Shown piece by piece: positions 18,501-25,005 of a DNA stretch of 64,000 nt. Numbering within the stretch: position 1 is the first letter of the stretch; each line of letters begins with the position of its first letter. The translations under genes were made by a program, and so were the position numbers. The stretch covers positions 1 to 64,000 of the forward strand of contig JBFLWE010000020.1 in assembly GCA_040758375.1 (NCBI GenBank). The letters are read 5' to 3'. This stretch comes from CAMLIZ01 sp040758375. GTDB taxonomy: Bacteria; Pseudomonadota; Gammaproteobacteria; Burkholderiales; Burkholderiaceae_C. The notes beneath the pieces are model-generated. The model made no database searches and was not told the DNA's origin. It saw only the letters and a list, made by a program, of their open reading frames with translations.

Positions 18501-19097
18501 GAAGAGCTGCCGCTCGCCCGCGTGGAGAACCAGGGCTACATCCACTACCGCAAGGGCACGCTGGCGATGTACTGGCTGCGCGAGGCGCTGGGCGAAGACA
18601 CGGTGAACCGTGCGATGAAGAAGCTGCTGGCGCAATACGCTTTCAAACCCGCGCCTTATCCCAACACGCGCGACTTCATCGCCTTGCTGCGCGCCGAGGC
18701 CGGCACCCAGCACGACCCGCTCATCACCGACCTGCTGGAGAAGATCACGCTGCTGGACGTGAAGGTGAGCGATGCCACGGCCACCAGGCGTACCGATGGC
18801 AAGTACGAGGTGACGCTGAAGGTCGAGGCGCGCAAGCTCTATGCCGATGGGCAGGGCAAGGAAACGGAAGCCCCGCTCGACGAGCCGTTCGAAGTGGGCG
18901 TGTTCAGCGCAGAGCCGGGCAGCGCCGGGTTCAAGGCCGACGCGGTGCTGCGCTTCGAGCGCCAGCGGGTGAAGACCGGTGCGCAGACCCTCACGCTGGT
19001 GGTCGACCGCGAGCCGCGCTTCGCGGGCGTGGACCCGTACAACAAGCGCATCGACCGCAACGGTGACGACAACCTGAAGCCGGTGACGCTTAAATAA
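15510..19097 (+). CDS. ABC-2 permease / M1 aminopeptidase fusion
   Basis: A 1195-residue polytopic protein. The first ~590 residues hold two sets of about six transmembrane helices, an ABC-2 permease duplicated within one chain, separated by an Ala/Pro-rich linker near residues 268-300. The last ~600 residues are an M1 (aminopeptidase N-like) domain with zinc motif HEIAHQWWGH (H933, E934, H937) and a second glutamate at 957 in LVESFAQYS. The second glutamate is one residue further from HEXXH than in classic PepN; I believe this spacing is usual for this fusion family. The peptidase should face the periplasm. AAGGAG precedes the start. Confidence 0.9.
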   Translation: MLRHVAAFEWRYQIKSPVFWVGCLMFFLLAFGSVTVDQIQIGSKGNVHVNSPFAIVQTLAIMSLFAVFVVVALVANVVIRDDETGFAPILRSTSVGKVSYLVGRFAGALAAALLVLASVPLAILVGSWMPWLDPEKLGAFRLGHYLYALFAFGLPTLLIVSATFFALATATRSMMWTYVGAVALLMLYFVMRGMLREPQYDGIAALVDPFGLSALSTTTKYWTAAERNTLLPPLAGPLLANRLIWAGAGLAMFALAYRLFRFEQPASRKARPAAAADDTPPPAPATAAGSALAAPRADAATRRAQLWRLARFDMAFVFRSPAFFVLLGIGVLNSTGSLWMAGELYGSGSYPVTRLMVQALQGAFTLMPIIIAIFYAGELVWRDRERRMHEIVDATAAPDWSHLAPKILAIALVLTASALVGAATGIAVQALKGYTRFDLAAYALWFVLPTTVAALQLAVLSVFVQVLVPQKFIGWGVMLLYIVSSIALATAGFEHNLYNYGNTPPVPLSDMNRMGRFWVGASWFLAYWSAFALVLAVLAHALWRRGANVALKPRLKQLRHRLRGGTLVLLCTGVAAWLGLGAWIFYNTNVLNTYLPAPEREALLAQLEKELLPFESLPQPKITAVTLDVQLYPREARAVTSGRYELENRSGQPIDRLHVSWFSEWTSLDSLQLPGATLHKDYPQYHYRIYRLQPALQPGEKRTLQFATTVQQRGFGNGPPLQRVVDNGSFLDNTEFAPGIGMSRQPLLTDRAKRRKHGLPPDLRPPKLEDDSARAFNEFRRDSDWVSADISVTTDADQTPIAPGYTVSDTVSNGRRTVRFKPDAPLSYFFSIQSGRYAVQRDKWNEVDLAVYYHPEHAYNVGRMMEAMKLSLQMFSERFSPYQFRQARILEFPAYADFAQSFANTIPYSENLGFLFRHTDPEKVDMVTYVTAHEIAHQWWGHQLVPSAQQGASMLVESFAQYSALLVMEKMYGREQVRRFTKYELDRYLRSRGGEVVEELPLARVENQGYIHYRKGTLAMYWLREALGEDTVNRAMKKLLAQYAFKPAPYPNTRDFIALLRAEAGTQHDPLITDLLEKITLLDVKVSDATATRRTDGKYEVTLKVEARKLYADGQGKETEAPLDEPFEVGVFSAEPGSAGFKADAVLRFERQRVKTGAQTLTLVVDREPRFAGVDPYNKRIDRNGDDNLKPVTLK

Positions 19098-19098
19098 T

Positions 19099-19116
19099 GC
19101 GGGGCGGGCTCCCCGC
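19099..19116 (+). terminator. Possible terminator after the ABC-M1 gene
   Basis: A GCGGGG / CCCCGC stem with a 6-base loop directly after the stop codon. There is no T-tract, so termination is inferred from position. Confidence 0.35.
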
Positions 19117-19123
19117 CTGCGCA

Positions 19124-19141
19124 TACAGAAATCTGTACACT
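19124..19141 (+). promoter_or_regulatory. Putative vapBC promoter and operator palindrome
   Basis: An inverted repeat TACAGA-AA-TCTGTA (19,124-19,137) overlaps a -10-like TACACT (19,136-19,141), 10 bases upstream of the antitoxin ATG. Toxin-antitoxin operons are normally autorepressed by the antitoxin or the complex, and this palindrome is the obvious candidate operator. Confidence 0.5.
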
Positions 19142-19150
19142 TCAAGCATC

Positions 19151-19393
19151 ATGAAGACAACGCTTGATCTGAGCGATGCTCTGCTCTCCGAAGCCAAGGC
19201 GCTCGCCGCCCGCCAGCACACGACGCTGACACGCGTGATCGAAGAGGGGCTGCGGCTGCGCCTACAAGCCCAGAAAGCCGCATCCAAGGGCCGCCGCCGC
19301 ACACTGCCAGTCTTCAAGGGCCGCGGCGGGCTCGTGCCCGGAGTTGACCCGCTCAGCAACAAATCAATGTTGCAGGCAGCCGGCGACGAATGA
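19151..19393 (+). CDS. vapB: Type II antitoxin, VapB-like
   Basis: An 80-residue protein whose N-terminus (MKTTLDLSDALLSEAKALAA) matches the ribbon-helix-helix DNA-binding fold of VapB-type antitoxins that partner PIN toxins. The basic centre (KGRRRTLPVFKGRGG) resembles the toxin-binding tail of this family. Its stop overlaps the toxin start (ATGA at 19,390), the usual translational coupling. It should neutralise the toxin and autoregulate the operon through the palindrome upstream. Confidence 0.85.
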   Translation: MKTTLDLSDALLSEAKALAARQHTTLTRVIEEGLRLRLQAQKAASKGRRRTLPVFKGRGGLVPGVDPLSNKSMLQAAGDE

Positions 19394-19824
19394 CGCCAGA
19401 TGTCAATGTGCTGGTCGCCGCGTCGCGTGACGACCATCCGCACCACGCGGTGGCACGCGAGTGGCTCGAAACGGCGGTGGATGAGGCCTCCGCCGGTGGC
19501 GGGTTGATCTTGTTGCCGATGGTCGTGGCGAGCTTTCTGCGGCTCGCCACGAACACGAAGGTCTTCGTCTCTCCGACACCGACGGAAGACGCGGTCGCGT
19601 TCATCGACGCACTGCTGGCGATGCCCGGCGTGCGCATGCCCGAGGTCGGCGGCGAGTGGCCGCGACTGCGCGCGCTGTGTTTGAGCAAGAAGCTTCGCGC
19701 GAACAGCCTGCCGGACGCCTGGATTGCCGCAGCGACCCAGCAGCTTGGCGAGCATCTGGTCACCTTTGACGCTGACTTCCGCAAGCTCCTCAAGAGAGCC
19801 GAGTTCACGCTGCTCGCCGTATAG
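19390..19824 (+). CDS. vapC: Type II toxin VapC, PIN-domain ribonuclease
   Basis: A 144-residue PIN-domain protein. The acidic residues expected for Mg2+ binding are visible: Asp4 in MTPDVNVLVAASR, Glu in the central REWLE helix, and the C-terminal pair in LPDAWIAA and TFDADF. VapC toxins cleave RNA, often tRNA or rRNA, and are held inactive by VapB. It lies immediately upstream of the accessory peptide cassette, consistent with a mobile or plastic region. Confidence 0.87.
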   Translation: MTPDVNVLVAASRDDHPHHAVAREWLETAVDEASAGGGLILLPMVVASFLRLATNTKVFVSPTPTEDAVAFIDALLAMPGVRMPEVGGEWPRLRALCLSKKLRANSLPDAWIAAATQQLGEHLVTFDADFRKLLKRAEFTLLAV

Positions 19825-19919
19825 GCAGCCTGAAGCGCGTGATGCTGAAGTAGGGCAAAGCGCCAGCCCTAATAGTTGGGATAACTCACTCAAGGGTTCC
19901 GCCACTAGCCTTCCAGCCC

Positions 19920-21163
19920 GTGGCCTCCCTCTTCCGCCGCGAGGCAATCGACCACCAGCGCGATCGCTTTCACGGGGCGATCGTGCTGGCGAGCACATGG
20001 TCGTCCACGGCGCTGACGCTGTTCCTCTGCGCAGCCGTGGCCTCGGTGATTCTGTTCGCAGGCCTCTTCGGCTTCGCGCGCAAAGAGGCGGTCAGCGGCG
20101 TGCTGGCCCCCGACCGGGGCTTGCTGCGGCTTTCGGCCCCGCAAGCCGGCGTGGTGGCCGACATTCACGTGAGCGACGGCCAGGCGGTACATGCGGGCGA
20201 TCCGCTGTTCACCATCTCCAGCGCGCAAACCAGCGCCACCGGCGCCACCCAGAGCACGATCAACGAAACGCTGGCCGAACGCATGACGCAGCTGCAGGCA
20301 GACCTGCAGCGCCAGAGCATCTCGCCGCCAACTGGCGCGCCGCGCTGAACGCCCAGTCCGCCAGCCTGCGCGCGGCCTTGCAGCAGCAGGATGCCGATCT
20401 GCAGGTGCAGCAGGAGCGCCTGCAGATGCTGCGCGACATCGCCCAACGGTTCGCTGACCTGCTCAAGACCGGCACGGTAACCGAGGTCGCGGCCAAGGAA
20501 AAGTGGGCTGCGGTGATCGAGCAGCAATCGCGCATTGCCACGCAGCAACACGCCCGGCTGCAGCTGCAGCAACAGGCGCTCGACATCCAGGCGAGCTTGG
20601 CCGACCTGCCACTGCAGACGGCCCGTGAAACCTCCCGTCTGAGCCGTGAACTCGCAGAATTGCAGCAGCAACGCGCAGAAAACGAATCCCGCCGACGGCT
20701 GGTGGTCCGCGCCGAGCAAAGCGGAACGGTCGTCACCCTCATGGCCCAGTCTGGACAAGCCGTGGCCAGCGGCCAGCCCTTGGCAGAACTGCTGCCCTCC
20801 CGCAGCCGGCTGGAGGCCGAACTGCTCGCACCCACCCGCGCCATCGGCCTCGTGCGCCCAGGCACCGAGGTGTTGCTGCGCTACGACGCCTTCCCTTATG
20901 AGCGCTTCGGCCAGTTCAAAGGTCGGGTCCGCGACATCTCCCCCACCGCCGTGCCCTCCGGCGCCCTGCTCGAAACCACCCGCTCACCAACGCCGCTGTA
21001 CCGCATTCGCGTGCAGCTCGAATCCCAGGACGTCATCGCCCAGGGCACACGCCATCGCCTGCGGCCCGGCATGCAAGTCAGCGCCAGCCTGGTGCTGGAG
21101 CGGCGCTCCCTTGTCGAGTGGGTACTGGAGCCGCTGCTGGGCTTGACGGGAGGCCCGGGATGA
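19920..21163 (+). pseudogene. HlyD-family secretion adaptor, frameshifted
   Basis: The N-terminal part (GTG start at 19,920; MASLFRREAIDHQRDRF, one transmembrane helix, biotinyl-lipoyl segment APQAGVVADIHVSDGQAV) stops at 20,348. The rest of the family profile continues in another frame from about 20,320: long coiled coil (NWRAALNAQSASLRAALQQQ), then VRAEQSGTVV and the beta-barrel/C-terminal region to 21,163. The two halves join near 20,317-20,325 if one base is missing. Intact homologues bridge an ABC exporter to the outer membrane for bacteriocin or RiPP export. The downstream exporter gene is broken too, so this looks like real decay rather than sequencing error. Confidence 0.75.
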
Positions 21164-22231
21164 GCCTGTTCCAGGGCCTGCAGCTGGGCCTGGGCCAGCG
21201 GTTGCCGGTGTTGTTGCAGACCGAAGCCACCGAATGCGGCCTCGCCTCGGTGGCGATGATCGCCATCTACCACGGCTACCGCACCGACCTGCCCACGCTG
21301 CGGTTGCGCTTTGCGATCTCGCGCAAGGGCGCCACCTTCGAAAGCCTGATCCGCATTGCCCGCGCACTCAAGCTCGAAAGCCGTCCGCTGAAGCTGGACG
21401 TCGAGAGCCTGCACCACCTGCAGCTTCCGTGCGTGCTGCACTGGGTTCGGGCTCGAACGGGTGCTCATCGTCTGGCTGGCGGCCCACGCCGTGCTGGACA
21501 AGAGCTTCACCGCCGGCATGCTGTTCGCGTTCGTGGCGTACCGGGAGCAGTTTTCCACCCGCATTGCGGGCCTGATCGACAAGGCCACCGAGCTGGCCAT
21601 GCTGCGGCTGCATGGCGAGCGCGTGGCCGACATCGTGATGCACGAGCGCGAGGCCGAGACGCCGCATGAACACGATGAGGTGGATCTGCAGCGCGTGCCG
21701 CCGTCGATCGAGCTGCGCGACGTGTCGTTCCGCTACCCGCCCACCGAGCCTTTTGTCTTCGAAAACGTCAGCCTGAAAATCGCCGCCGGCGAATGCGTGG
21801 CGATCACCGACGCTTCGGGTGGCGGCAAGACCACCTTGGTCAAGGTGATGCTGGGCCTGCTGAAGCCCTCACAGGGCGAGATCCTGGTCGGCGGCACCCC
21901 GGTGCAGCGCCTCGGGCTGACCACCTACCGCCAGATGATCGGCACGGTGATGCAAAGTGACCGGCTGTTCAGCGGCTCGCTGGCCGACAACACCTGCTTC
22001 TTCGACCCGATGCCCGACATGGAGCGCATTGAAGCCTGCGCCCGGCTGGCCTCGATCGACAAAGAGATCCTGGACATGCTCAACGAGCGCAACGTGAATG
22101 ATGCGGTAAAGGCCATGCAGCTCACCCGCGTGCTCGTGGCGCACCGGCCCGAAACGATCGCCATGGCCGACCGGGTGTTGGTGATGGAGCGGGGGCGCCT
22201 GGTGCCGCAGGCGGCGGGTGCCATGTCTTGA
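21160..22231 (+). pseudogene. Peptidase-containing (C39) ABC exporter, internally deleted remnant
   Basis: The start overlaps the HlyD stop. The first ~95 residues are the C39 peptidase that cuts double-glycine leaders (catalytic Cys26 in EATECGLAS), ending at CVLHW. The frame then changes, and sequence typical of the end of the membrane domain follows (ERVLIVWLAAHAVLD), so most of the transmembrane domain and the catalytic His/Asp of C39 are gone. In the ATPase, Walker A survives with Asp replacing its first Gly (DASGGGKTT). A second, in-frame deletion fuses DKEILDM to LNERNVNDAVK, removing the LSGGQ signature and Walker B. The product cannot be a working exporter. Confidence 0.8.
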
Positions 22232-22245
22232 GCACGAACCGAATG

Positions 22246-22268
22246 AGGGGCGCTGCCAATCCGCCCCT
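22246..22268 (+). terminator. Hairpin between exporter remnant and peptide gene
   Basis: A 7-bp stem AGGGGCG / CGCCCCT with a 9-base loop, followed by TGTCTGTG. Position suggests a terminator or attenuator in front of the peptide gene. Confidence 0.4.
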
Positions 22269-22296
22269 TGTCTGTGACACCTGATTGGCAGTTGAC

Positions 22297-22302
22297 AGGA
22301 GG
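22297..22302 (+). promoter_or_regulatory. Strong ribosome-binding site of the GG-peptide gene
   Basis: A perfect AGGAGG six bases before the GTG at 22,309. It decides the start: an upstream in-frame start at 22,285 has no such site. Confidence 0.7.
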
Positions 22303-22308
22303 AATGCT

Positions 22309-22506
22309 GTGAATTCAGAAGACAAGCAAGTCCCGCCCTCGGCGCCCGCGCAGCCGGAGCGGCTGAGCGAGGAGCAGTGGCGTCAGGTGGCCGGTGGGCC
22401 GATGCCGAGCCCAGGAACAGCCCGCGGTGCCCGCACTGCTGAGCGCCTCAGCGAAGAGCAACTGCGCCAAGTGGCCGGCGGGCCAGTGGTATCCCCAATA
22501 CTGTAG
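22309..22506 (+). CDS. Putative secreted-peptide precursor with duplicated double-glycine leader motif
   Basis: A 65-residue peptide. Two near-identical 14-residue blocks, ERLSEEQWRQVAGG (residues 17-30) and ERLSEEQLRQVAGG (45-58), match the consensus of double-glycine leaders cut by C39 peptidases (LSxxELxxVxGG). After the first GG comes PMPSPGTARGARTA; after the second, PVVSPIL and stop. There are no Cys, and Ser/Thr are few, so a classical lanthipeptide is unlikely. It directly follows remnants of a C39 ABC exporter and HlyD adaptor, the expected partners. An alternative reading is an immunity or regulatory protein that merely copies the leader motif. Confidence 0.6.
   Translation: MNSEDKQVPPSAPAQPERLSEEQWRQVAGGPMPSPGTARGARTAERLSEEQLRQVAGGPVVSPIL
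22357..22482 (+). repeat. Direct repeat encoding the double-glycine leader block
   Basis: Two 42-base copies (22,357-22,398 and 22,441-22,482), separated by 42 bases. They encode blocks identical at 13 of 14 residues (Trp versus Leu) but differ at many third-codon positions, so selection has kept the peptide motif. Confidence 0.7.
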
Positions 22507-22522
22507 TTCCGCCACCTGAGCC

Positions 22523-22547
22523 GTCGGGGGAGCACAGTTCCCCCGAC
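22523..22547. terminator. Bidirectional hairpin between convergent genes
   Basis: A perfect 9-bp stem GTCGGGGGA / TCCCCCGAC with a 7-base loop, between the peptide gene (+) and the TPR regulator gene (-). Confidence 0.5.
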
Positions 22548-22573
22548 TCCAACCGATCGCCCCAAGAGGGCGG

Positions 22574-24889
22574 CTATTCAGTGGGCAATAGGTAACGCGT
22601 TGCCGGGCCCTTGCCCACCTGCACCAGCAGGCCCCGCTCGGCCAGCAGCCCAAGGTGCTTGGACGCAGTGGCCAGGCCCACCGAGCACAACTCGGCATAG
22701 ATGCTCTTGCTGATCGGCTCGCCGCGCACCAGACGGTCGAGCAAGGCGGCACGGCGTTCGTCCGGCAGCAGGTCGGATGTCGCTTGCCGCCAGTGCGCCG
22801 TCACGCGCTGCTCGCGCGTGAGTTCGCGGTTGAAGACCGCCCGCAGTCCGTCGAACTCGTCCGCGAAGGCATCGCCTAGTTGGTGCTTGTGAATGAGCGC
22901 AAGTGCCGCCTCGCGCTCCTTGGTCGAGATCGTCAGGTAGGACCGCGCAATCGCGATATGCGCCTTCACGTGCACCTGCGGCTCCAAGGGCAACGCCAAC
23001 ACCGCGCGTTGCCGCTGCACCTCGGCCATCTCGTGGAAGTGCACCGCAAACTCCTGTGGCAGCAGGCGATCGTAGGAGTCGTTATCGCGCGGTCCAAGGA
23101 TCTCTCGCTTAAGTCCGCGAGTTGCCTCGATCGCCCCCGCGTCCGCGTCCTGCGGCCAGAGGGCAAGAGCGGCTGCAGCATGGGCATCGCCCCGCTGCTC
23201 GTCCTCGGGCCGCTCCAGCGCCTGGAAGCGCTTGTAGTAGGCCTCTGCAAGGTTGTAATGCGCGCGTCCCATCAGTAGCCGCAGCTTGGCCGCGGCACTG
23301 CGTTCGAGTGCGGAACGGTAGTGCTCGATCGCCTGGTCGTATCGGCCTTGCCAGAAGTAGGTGGCACCCAGGTTCATGTGGGTAGCCGCTAGGGTTTCGG
23401 GCTCGATCGCGACCTGGCCCTCCAGCGCCAGCACGCGCTGCGAGTATTCAATCGCGCGGGCAAAGTCCTTTGCGTCCCCGTACAGCAGACTTAGGTTGCT
23501 GTAGGTCTTGAGCACCGACTGCTGGTCGCCCATACGCTCGTAGAGATTGAGCGCGCGGTGCTTGTGCTCCAGCGCCGCGCGCAAGTCCCCCGCGCGCCGC
23601 CAGTACTCGCCCCAGGCCTGCTCCAGCAACGCCTGAACCTCTGAAGGCAGCGCGCGCATCGCACGCAAGTCTTCCGCCTGATCGAGTACCGGCTTTGCGC
23701 GCGGGTCATTGCGGAGCACGTAGATCCAGGCCAGCTTCACCAGCGTGTTCACGTATTCCGCCAGCAGCGGCGCATCCGCCTCGGCAGGGTTGTCCTGCAG
23801 ACCCGCCCGCCGCAGAAACTCGGCGCTGTCTTGGTAGCAGGAGAACGCGCGGTCCGGGTCGCGCGGCTCATGGAACTTGCCCAGAGCGCCGTACACGATG
23901 CCCAGGCGCAACGGATCATCGCCAGCAAGTCGTAGCGTCCGTTCATACGCCTGCTGTTCCCGGTCGTCGTCGCCGCGCACATGCCACAGCGCTGCCACCG
24001 CCAGCGCAAGCCGAAACTGCTGCATCTGCACCATCGGCTGGCCCTGCAACGCTTCCAGCAGGGTGTCCGTGGCAACGTCGTTCGCCAGTTCGATGCGTCG
24101 TCGTTCAAGCGTAGCCAGGATCTGGTCGATGTCTCCCGCGGCCAGCAGGTGCCAAACTGCTGCGGCTGGTTCGCGCGCCAAGAGGGCGCGCGTGGCCTGC
24201 AATCGGTGCCACTCGGCGCGCTGCTCTGGCTGCTCCAGGCCAAGACGCTCGTACACCGACTGCTGCACGAGGCGCCACAGCCCGAGCTGGCCACGCCCGT
24301 CCGACGGCGGCTGCAGCAGCACCTCAGCCATCAGCCGTTTGCCCTTGTCGAGGTAACGGTAGAAGGTGCTAGGCCCTACTGACCACAACCCGCACAGGTG
24401 ATCGGACGCCGATTCGTCGGCCCGCGCCCTGTAGCGGTCGCGGAAATCGGGCACCGCAGCAAAGCCATACTGGCACATCACGGCCAGCATCGGACGCCAG
24501 CTGGTGCGCTCGATCCAGCACTCGCGCGGAATGTCCTGCAGGCTGGCCTGCCCATCCGGTCTCAGCCGGGTCACGGCCCACCGAAGCAGCAGTTCCCAAG
24601 GCGCGGCCACGCCGGTCCGATCGAGCGCGTCACCTGCAGCCAGCCTAATGGGCCGCAAGAGTTGCTGCTCGAACCTGCGCGTCAGGCGCGGCCGACGGCG
24701 CAGCAATTCGGCCAGCGTGCCCGCCTTGTATGCGTTGAGTGCCGCGCCAAGCACCGCTTCGACGACCGCCGGCGCAAGCGCGTGTCCACACGCTAGCTTG
24801 GTTTCACCCTGCGACTTAGGGGGTGTGGTGACGTCGCTCTTCAACCATCGTCTCCCGATCGTCTGCGGCGTGGTCCACAGGGGACGCAA
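22574..24889 (-). CDS. TPR-repeat protein with C-terminal winged helix, putative regulator
   Basis: A protein of up to 771 residues. An N-terminal helical region without a recognised domain is followed by tetratricopeptide repeats (about residues 335-590, for example NLGATYFWQGRYDQAIEHYRSAL). The C-terminal ~70 residues form an ArsR-like winged helix (DERRAALLDRLVRGEPISKS...STASKHLG-type recognition helix, here ATASKHLGLLAERGLL). The frame opens at a TTG at 24,889 and the true start is uncertain. It is convergent with the GG-peptide gene and divergent from the C11 protease gene, so control of the cassette is plausible. An unrelated signalling role is possible. Confidence 0.75.
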   Translation of the reverse strand: MRPLWTTPQTIGRRWLKSDVTTPPKSQGETKLACGHALAPAVVEAVLGAALNAYKAGTLAELLRRRPRLTRRFEQQLLRPIRLAAGDALDRTGVAAPWELLLRWAVTRLRPDGQASLQDIPRECWIERTSWRPMLAVMCQYGFAAVPDFRDRYRARADESASDHLCGLWSVGPSTFYRYLDKGKRLMAEVLLQPPSDGRGQLGLWRLVQQSVYERLGLEQPEQRAEWHRLQATRALLAREPAAAVWHLLAAGDIDQILATLERRRIELANDVATDTLLEALQGQPMVQMQQFRLALAVAALWHVRGDDDREQQAYERTLRLAGDDPLRLGIVYGALGKFHEPRDPDRAFSCYQDSAEFLRRAGLQDNPAEADAPLLAEYVNTLVKLAWIYVLRNDPRAKPVLDQAEDLRAMRALPSEVQALLEQAWGEYWRRAGDLRAALEHKHRALNLYERMGDQQSVLKTYSNLSLLYGDAKDFARAIEYSQRVLALEGQVAIEPETLAATHMNLGATYFWQGRYDQAIEHYRSALERSAAAKLRLLMGRAHYNLAEAYYKRFQALERPEDEQRGDAHAAAALALWPQDADAGAIEATRGLKREILGPRDNDSYDRLLPQEFAVHFHEMAEVQRQRAVLALPLEPQVHVKAHIAIARSYLTISTKEREAALALIHKHQLGDAFADEFDGLRAVFNRELTREQRVTAHWRQATSDLLPDERRAALLDRLVRGEPISKSIYAELCSVGLATASKHLGLLAERGLLVQVGKGPATRYLLPTE

Positions 24890-25005
24890 ATGGCGCCTAT
24901 GAATGCGACACCGAAAAGCTTAGTGTATGAGGCGTCGTCGGCGCACTCCCCGTCGAGGCACGCCGCCGTAACACTCATTTGCATCGTCCTACTAAGGAGA
25001 CCTCC

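Noticed and set aside
14505..19145. A 1546-codon open frame on the minus strand
   Set aside because: It is antisense to the ABC ATPase and ABC-M1 genes; its translation is His/Arg/Gln-rich without motifs, a typical shadow frame in GC-rich DNA.
22285..22308. Alternative start eight codons upstream of the GG-peptide
   Set aside because: The perfect AGGAGG at 22,297-22,302 would be inside the coding sequence; the GTG at 22,309 is better placed.
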